A stretch of 64,000 bases of DNA, from assembly GCA_905132765.1 (NCBI GenBank), contig CAJHQP010001975.1, forward strand, positions 1-64,000. The letters are read 5' to 3'. Position numbers and translations under genes: made by a program. Origin of the DNA: Moricandia arvensis. Lineage: Eukaryota > Streptophyta > Magnoliopsida > Brassicales > Brassicaceae. Shown here piece by piece: positions 57,344-64,000 of this stretch; position 1 is the first letter of the stretch; the number at the start of each line of letters is the position of its first letter. The notes below the pieces were generated by a model that was given only the letters and a program-made list of their open reading frames with translations, was not told the DNA's origin and did no database searches.

Positions 57344-57861
57344 TACTTGCGCTATCCATTTTACTCTGTATGCGCTTTCCAATCATCTATGCTTATCAAC
57401 TTCTCTCCTCCTCTAATCATGATATCGAAATCCTCAAAATCTGCAAGGATATCCCAGAATCCTTAAAAAACTGATTTACTTTCTTAGAGATTGATGCTGC
57501 TAATCGTTTTTTGATAAGGAGATTGACATATTGTTCCTGTTCTTGTTGTTAACGGCAATGGACTTTCCATGTTTAAGTAGCTCTTTTGTTCCTCTTCTCC
57601 CAGCACCTCGGTTTCAGATACAAATGTTAGACCAAGACATGGGTCTGAATCAAAAGACACTAGATCCATCTCTAGAATTTGTTTGCATCTTTTGTACATG
57701 ATTCGATCCGTGTCCTTGATATCTTTCAAACCAACTTTTTTTTCCAGCCAATTGTAGTAAGAAACACGGCCGAGTAGCACCCCTACTTGAACTTTGTGCA
57801 TCAACGCTAAATCAACCACACGACCAGTGAACTCGAAGAAATCTGGTTGCAACGGATCCAC
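57344..57861 (-). pseudogene. HECT ubiquitin ligase (UPL5-like) fragment
   Basis: From 57861 leftward the frame reads FFEFTGRVVDLALMHKVQVG, then LKDIKDTDRIMYKRCKQILE, the middle of the HECT domain of plant UPL5-type E3 ligases (usual EYFEFSGRVIALALMHKVQVG). It then changes frame to EQYVNLLIKKRLAASISKKV and, near 57390, ISIDDWKAHTE followed by stops. The catalytic Cys lies further downstream in the family and is not present. A frameshift and several stops make it non-functional. The homology runs right up to the Copia-3 target site, where the minus-strand HECT piece meets the plus-strand UGE piece. Confidence 0.82.
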
Positions 57862-59500
57862 CTTGGATGCTGAATGTAAGAAAAAGCTTTAATATCATTG
57901 GAGAAGATTGACATCAAAGTAAATTAGTAAACCCTTCAGTATATAGATCCTAAAATGAAAGAAAAACAATCTTTTTATATTTCAAGTGTAAACTCCATGC
58001 ATCAAATTACAAGCATGGTTAGAACTATAAAGCATATGTAGTACTGACATACCAAATGTGTTGAGAAAGCTAACCTGGATTTGAAGAGAATCTTTAGAAA
58101 TCATCAGCAGATCGAGTGAAGAGAATATTTGACAAATTAAATATTTGTTGACATACCACAACCATTCACATAGAATCTTTTAAAAAATGTTGTAAGAAAA
58201 AGATTGAGAAGGGCAGGGAAGAAGTTGCAATGAAATTTAAAAGTAGGGAAATACGTTTACGTAGCAAATGAGGAAATTGGAAGAGTAATCAATAGCTTTG
58301 CTTGTGAGACAAAGGAGAATGATGTGGCATATATAGATGTTGTGATTGGTTAGCTATTTTGTGAATTATTTGCCTATGTCGCATGCTTAAGAAAAAACTA
58401 AATTAATTAATTTAAATAGTATAGGTATATAAATCACAATCATCTTTTCACCAATGGCTTCTTCTTAAAAACGTGTTCCAGAATTCCTCAATTATATGTT
58501 CGTGCCAGAGGAATCATCTTCTTGCAAGGAAACTCAAGCTTCAGATCTTCCAGCCTCATGTCATGTTCATCTATTAGTCGATCGTCTCAGCTACTTGATT
58601 GCCGATCTGAAATTATGTAGGTGTTTTCTTCAAGTGTCTCTGCTATAGTTATATGTCGTTCATGTGTTTGTTTGGCAGATATTTCTCGATTCATACTACT
58701 GTGTTTGTTTGGCAGATATTTCTTGATTCATACTACTGTCATTTTTTGTCAAGCTGAAGTCATGGAAATCGAATAGACATGATCAAGTATTCAAACCCTA
58801 GTCAAATATTTTGGGAGGTAAGGTTTTACTTTCCCCCTTTTCTTTTACAATTACGCATCATACTCACCGTGAGTGTTGTTCAGTGAGGAAGAAGCTATGA
58901 AGAAACTACAATGTTTCTTGTGAGATTTTTTTTTGTTTTATCTGTGAGATCGATAAGAAGATATCAAACAAACGGGAAAGGTAATATTCTCCTTTTATTC
59001 AAACACACAATTTGGTAATTGGATGTGTGATTATTGGTCTTTTTAGAATTAGTGAGGGAAATGAGTAGATTATGTGATTGGCTAATTGAGTCTTGGTTCT
59101 TGCAACTTCATAGTGTTCTCTTTGTGCTTTCGGATCTTTCCGCTTTCGGACACTTATGTCGCTCCACAGTTCAAAAGCTACAGAGGTATTTTCAGCAACA
59201 CTCTTGTGCATTTTTACAAGAATCTTATCAAATGACCATGTTCTTTGAAGACCATGTACAATGGTTTTGATAAATCAACATCATATTTTTTCTTTTAAAA
59301 CATTTCGGATCATCTTCTCCCTCTTCAATCTAATTATTCACCACCCATTTCTTTTTTAATTTCTACAATAGTTTTGTTTAATAAAGTTCAACACTCCATC
59401 CTATTATTTTTTAATTCATAATTCAATCTTTATAATTTAATAACTACATATTAATGATAATTTGGATTCTAATTAACTTAAATGATGTAATCCTTGTCGC
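57862..59500. other. Spacer, no gene confirmed
   Basis: No gene confirmed. Contains a 37-bp tandem duplication (58664-58700 and 58701-58737) around TGTTTGTTTGGCAGATATTT. A frame at 58455 (MASS, then stop, KRVPEFLNYMFVPEE) has no recognisable domain. Confidence 0.45.
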
Positions 59501-60228
59501 ACCATTCAAGGTGTCCATGGATGAACCAGCTAACAAGACTGAGGTTGAGCTAGAACTAGCTGAAGTGAGTGTTGACAAGCTAAACCAGCTGAGCGACACT
59601 ACTTTAGAACAGCTGAACCAGCTAAGTGTCACCTGGAGCTGTTATGGACCTAGTTGAACCAGATAAATTTCGGCCCAACAAGATGGTGGATGAGACTTGT
59701 CTTTTTCAACCCAAAAAAAGAGAAACAAATTCATATTGGGTTTGTTTCAAGCCAAATTCAACCAGGCTTTTTATCAGAGTGTTAATGACCTATTATCACA
59801 AATAAATATCAAAGAAAGCCACCAAGTAAGTCTTGGTCGTGGGCAAGCAAGAGTTTTCAAAGTCCAGTTAAGATTCAACATCTCAGTTCTACAAACTGCC
59901 TAGTTTTTACACAAAGTCTTGCCTAGCTTTTCTAAAGTTTCTTTCTCGTTTTTCTACAAGTTTTTAGAGTGTTTCATCTTCTGTTCTTCTACAAATATTC
60001 ATTGTATGTTTCAGAATTATTCAATCACTTATTATCAAAAAAATCTTTTATAACTTGTGATTCCTTTGTTCATCTTTGAAAATTGATTGCCAAGGAGAGT
60101 GATCTCCAAAGCAGAACCGTCTCCGATCATTTAACATGCTGTTGCCTCTCATGACCAGTGACAGTTCTAAACAATTGCTAGGCCATCCACAACCTACACT
60201 GAAGACCATCAAACCCATCGATATCCAT

Positions 60229-62755
60229 CCATCCCTTGCGTGTGCTAGTACCCAACAAACTTATCATCATAATTATCATCAGATCAGTGTTAGTAACCTG
60301 GTATAATCACCATCACAATCGGCCCTGAAGAGCATCAAGGGCCTTTTCCTTGACCAATGACTCATCAAGTGGCATCAAAGCAGCTTGAGGTCGTCTGATC
60401 AAAAGGAGTTTGTGTCGATTGAATCTCTTTCAGTTTGGGGTTTTCGTTTTATTTTACAACTGTTACTCTCTGTTTCTTTTCAATTTTTATATGTCTATCT
60501 CCTGCAACTGCAAGACAGCCAACCAGATTCCAAAGAAAAACAAAGATAAAAAACAAAAAGAGTCGAAGAGAAAGTCAACTGGCTGAAGAGAAATCCAGCC
60601 CTAGTTTGGTAAAATATCTTGCAACTCTTCTCTTTTGGGTTGGAGATTGTTCTATATTTGGTTTGATCTTTGTTTGTTTTTGAGCTATTGGAATCACAGA
60701 AGACTTCTGAATGAACTAAACACTTAAACACTGCAAGAGAGAGAGAGAGGCTTCGGCTATCCTTTGTTGACTAACTCTACTTGTTGAAGTTGCATCACGA
60801 AACCAGAATTGAGGAAGCAATGACAAGAGGAGACACCTAAAAGGGAGATGGATTATAATCTCTTTAACTCTGCAACAAAAGCAGCCTTGGAAAGTAGAGA
60901 AAAATCTGTGAGAAAAAGAGATTCATATCCTATTGTTAAGTCTTTTTATAAGCAGAAAATGATACAATCTAGGAGGTCACTGGAAAGGATTAACAGGAGA
61001 AGCACACATCATGATCAACTCAGCACTTTCACCAAGAGTTTGCTGGAAAAAGACAGAATTTGTTCAGAAAAGAAAAAAAATTGGTTTTTGACCATTCTGA
61101 TTTTGTGCTGGAAAAGGCATGACTAGGGAGACTGGAGAAACCAACTAGGAGGAGCATACAACATCATAGAAAGGCCCAAGAGGAGATAGGACCCTTCGAT
61201 CCTTTGCGTGTGCTAGTAGCCAAGAAAGTTATCATTATCATCAAATCAGTGTTAGTAATCTGATCCAATCACTATCACAATCGACCCTCAAGAGCATCAA
61301 GGGGATTTTCCTTGACGAATGACTCTTCAAGTGGTAGAAGAGCACTTTGAGAGTGTTTGACACAAACGGTTTTGTGTCGATTCTTTCTCTTTCAGTTTGG
61401 GTTATTTGTTTTCTTTACCGTTGTTACTTTGTGTTTCTTTTCAATTTTTATATATTTATCTTCTGTAACTGCAAGAGTGCCAACCAGATTCATAAAAAGA
61501 AAGATTAAAATAAAAAGAAAGAGTCGAAGAGAAAGCTGACTGGTTGAAGTGAAATTCAGTCCTAGTTTGGAAAAATCTCTTGCAACTCTTCTGTTTTGGG
61601 TTTGGGATTGTTCTCTATTTGGTTTGATCTTTGTTTGTTTCTAAGCTATTGGAATCATAGAAGACTTCTGCATGAACTAAATACCTAAACACTGTGAGGG
61701 AGAGAGGCTTCACTATCCTTTGTTGTACTAACTTTACTTGTTGAAATTGCATCATGAAACCATGACTGGAGGAAGCAATGTCAGGAGGAGTTGCCTAAAA
61801 GGGAGTTGGGTTATAATCTGTTTAACTCTGCAACAAAGGCAGCCTTTGAAAGAAGAGAAAAATCTATGAGAAAAAAAGATTCATATGCTATTTATGAGTC
61901 TGGTTATGAGCAGGAAACGATACAATCTAAGAGGTCACTAAAAAGGCTCAACAGGAGAATCTGACATCATGAACAATTTAGTTCTTTCACCAAGTTTCTG
62001 CTGGAAATGTCAGAATTTGTTTATAAAAGAAAAAAACTGTTTTGACCATTCTGATTTTGTGCAGGAAAAATCATAACCAGGGAGGCTTGAGAAACCTACT
62101 AGGAGGAACATAGATCATCCTAGACAGGTCCAAGAGGAGATAAGACCTTTCCATCCTTTGTGTGTACTAGTAGCCAACAGAGTTATCATCATCACTATCA
62201 TCAGATCGGTGTTAGTAACTTGATCCAATCACCATCACAATTAACCCTCAAGAGCATCAAGGGGCTTTTACTTGACCAATGACTCATCAAGTGGTATCAG
62301 AACAACTTGAGACTGTCTAATCAAAAGGGGTTCGTGTTGATTCATTCTCTTTCAGTTTGGAGTTTTCGTTTTCTTTTACCATTCTTACTCTCTATTTCTT
62401 TTCAATTTTTATATTTCTATCTTCTGTAATTACAATAGATCCAACCAGATTCAAAAAAGAAAGACAAAAACAAAAAGAAAAAGAGTCGAAGAAAAAGCCG
62501 ATAGGCTTAAGAGAAATCAAACCCTAGTTTGGTAAATATCTTGCAACTCATATGTTTTTGGTTGGAGATTGTTCTCTGTTTTGTTTGATCTTTGTTTGTT
62601 GCTGAGCTATTGGAAGTACAGAACACCTTTGAATGAACTAAACACCTAAGCACTGAGAGAGAGAGAGATAGATAGAGAGAGAGAGAGAGAGAGAGGCTTT
62701 GGCTATCCTTTGTTGTACTAACTTTACTTGTTGAAGCTACGATTGCTGAAATCAT
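60229..62755 (+). repeat. Three tandem units of LTR end plus primer site plus leader
   Basis: Units start at about 60229, 61196 and 62151 with CCTTTGYGTGTGCTAGTAGC-like sequence; spacings are 967 and 955 bp and the third is cut by gag at about 62755. Each contains GAGCATCAAGGG, a CTCATCAAG-primer-site stretch (60370 TGGCATCAAAGC, 61332 TGGTAGAAGAGC, 62292 TGGTATCAGAAC), a TTTCAATTTTTATAT stretch, and a GAGAGAGAGGCTT motif before CTATCCTTTGTTG. Identity between units looks like 80-90 percent. Confidence 0.88.
62657..62696. repeat. (GA)n microsatellite with GATA interruption
   Basis: A GAGA run interrupted by ATAGATAGA, an expansion of the GAGAGAGAGG motif present in all three leader units. 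Confidence 0.93.
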
Positions 62756-64000
62756 AAGGAGGTTATCTAGGCAGGTGGAACAGATTTATGCTAATATTAT
62801 ACCTCAAGATGTTTTGCAGGCTGCAGCTCTTGCTGCTGGAGGAGAACAAGCTGGGGCTGGTTCTGAGGGAGCTGGAGTGGTTAGACCACCTATAAGGGCT
62901 CGTAGAGGCATGCGTAGGATTGACAAACTTTCGGACGAATCAAGAGATGAAGATGGTCGACCTGAAAGAAACAACTATAGGCGCCATCAACTTGAAGAGA
63001 ACACTAGAAGTCTCAAGTTGAGAATATCTCCTTTCCATGGAAAAATGGATCCAGATGCTTATCTGGAATGGGAAAACAAGGTGGACTACATTTTCAAGTG
63101 TGAAAATTACACTGAGGAACGTAAGGTCAAAATCGTTGCTATGAAGTTTTAAGGCTACACTATTAACTGGTGGGAGCAGCTGTCTAATTCTAGGAGGCGA
63201 CATTATCAGGCCCCGGTCTCTTCTTGGCATGAGATGAAGAAAGTCATGAGTAAGAGATTTGTGCCTACCCACTATGGACGAGAGCTTCATCAAAAACTCA
63301 TGAGATTATCACAAGGGTTTAAGAGTGTAGCAGAGTATCATCAAGAGATGGACAACTTAATGATCAAAGCTGATGTTGACAAATCTGATGAAGCTACTAT
63401 GGCTCGGTTTCAAGGAGGAATGAACTGAGACATTCAAGACCGGCTGGAGATGCAGGAGTTCGAGAGCATAGAATAGATGCTACATAAGGTTCTCTCATTG
63501 AGAAAAAAAGCAAAAGGAAAGGCCTCACCAAGAACCAATTTGGTTCTTCTAAGCCTACTTATGCAAAGGAAGTGTTACTGCACAAGCCAAGGATGATAAA
63601 ATCAAAGGGCAAGCAACGACCAACAAGTCTCAGAACATCAAGTGCTACAAGTGCCAATGGTTTGGTCACTATTCCAACGAGTATACCAACAAGAAGAATA
63701 TTCTTGTCTTGGCCAGTGGAGAGATAGTGTCCGAGGATGAGAGACATTATGATGAAGCAAAAGAAGATTTTGTGGACTATCCAGTCCGTGGGGAGCTGCT
63801 AGTCACTCGCCAGGCCTTCAGTGCTCAGCCAAAGGCCAAAGAACATGAAAACAGCATAGGGAAAATTTGTTCCACATTGGTTGTCTTATCCAAGACAAAG
63901 TATGCAGCCTCATAATCGATGGAGGAAGCTGCACCAATGCGGCCAGTGAAGTATTGGTCGATAAACTTGGGCTCCATAATCAACAGCATCCTAAACCTTA
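62727..64000 (+). pseudogene. Gypsy gag and start of protease, degenerate
   Basis: The open frame runs in without an ATG from about 62727 (IIRRLSRQVEQIYANIIPQD), continues to SPFHGKMDPDAYLEWENKVDY, hits a stop at 63150-63152, continues in frame as GYTINWWEQLSNSRRRHYQA and SKRFVPTHYGRELHQKLMRL to 63428, then breaks again. The zinc knuckle near 63640-63690 (KCYKCQWFGHYSNEYTN) has Tyr in place of the last Cys. After a gap the frame EDFVDYPVRGELLVTRQAFS leads to the protease (DGGSCTNAASEVLVDKLGL, about 63915-63970). Gag packages element RNA. Four or more defects make this copy inactive. Confidence 0.87.

Larger units (their letters stand above)
59510..64000 (+). mobile_element. Ty3/gypsy retrotransposon, right end outside window
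   Basis: The rightward element shows a probable 5' LTR (about 59510-60367, starting TGTCC and ending CATCA), primer-site-like sequence TGGCATCAAAGC at 60370, a long leader present in three tandem units, and a broken gag-protease region at 62727-64000. Protease motif DGGSCTNAAS and the retrotransposon gag domain place it in Ty3/gypsy. The 3' LTR is not in the window, so LTR limits and target duplication cannot be proven. Confidence 0.75.

Noticed and set aside
1..64000. tRNA, rRNA or snRNA genes
   Set aside because: None recognised. tRNA-like matches are only the short primer-binding sites of retrotransposons.

Overview
The window is nuclear DNA from a Brassicaceae plant, most likely Brassica or a close relative. 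The evidence is multi-exon genes with GT-AG introns, AT-rich spacers, dense plant transposons, and a short gene island (UDP-arabinose 4-epimerase, then a TIR-type NLR remnant, then a ribose-5-phosphate isomerase homologue) that from memory matches the order At5g44480 (DUR), At5g44510 (TAO1), At5g44520 (RPI4). I assembled exon boundaries by hand from splice signals, reading frame and family alignment; no search was run.

Layout. 1-2470: decayed PIF/Harbinger transposon (Myb-like ORF1 tail, ALP1-like transposase pseudogene, right terminal repeat). 2821-3578: non-autonomous hAT element with an 8-bp target duplication. 4921-7886: intact ten-exon UDP-arabinose 4-epimerase gene with a leader intron and an 8-codon upstream ORF. 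8155-9081: wreckage of an RPI4 copy and of a TIR-NLR, the latter as a long inverted repeat. 10297-11832 (minus): intact nine-exon RPI4-like gene. From 11957 on the window is almost entirely mobile DNA: Copia-1 (11957-16252), a Helitron helicase pseudogene (17858-20937) ending at a Helitron-like 3' terminus (23040), a second probable Helitron (from 24087, perhaps to 34756) holding a replication-protein-A-like fragment, a degenerate 6.7-kb LINE on the minus strand and a coatomer-alpha fragment, then MITEs, a telobox minisatellite (37632-37797) and a 706-bp tandem duplication (42356-43771).

44287-44882 (minus) is a small intact two-exon gene for a secreted SUEL-type lectin-domain protein, alone among transposons. 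Copia-2 (46239-52248) has LTRs differing at 3 of 288 positions. Copia-3 (52542-57338) has LTRs differing only by a 7-bp indel and a 1308-codon open polyprotein; it sits at or beside the junction of a UDP-glucose epimerase fragment and a HECT ubiquitin-ligase fragment. From about 59.5 kb to the end runs a Ty3/gypsy element whose LTR-end/primer-site/leader block is repeated three times before a broken gag-protease region.

Three host genes look functional: the epimerase (cell-wall nucleotide sugars), the RPI4-like protein (probable plastid) and the secreted lectin. Copia-3 is the only element here with an uninterrupted polyprotein. No RNA genes, CRISPR arrays or bacterial-type systems were seen. 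The best candidates for something undescribed are the TIR-derived hairpin locus, the lectin-only gene and the triplicated gypsy leader.
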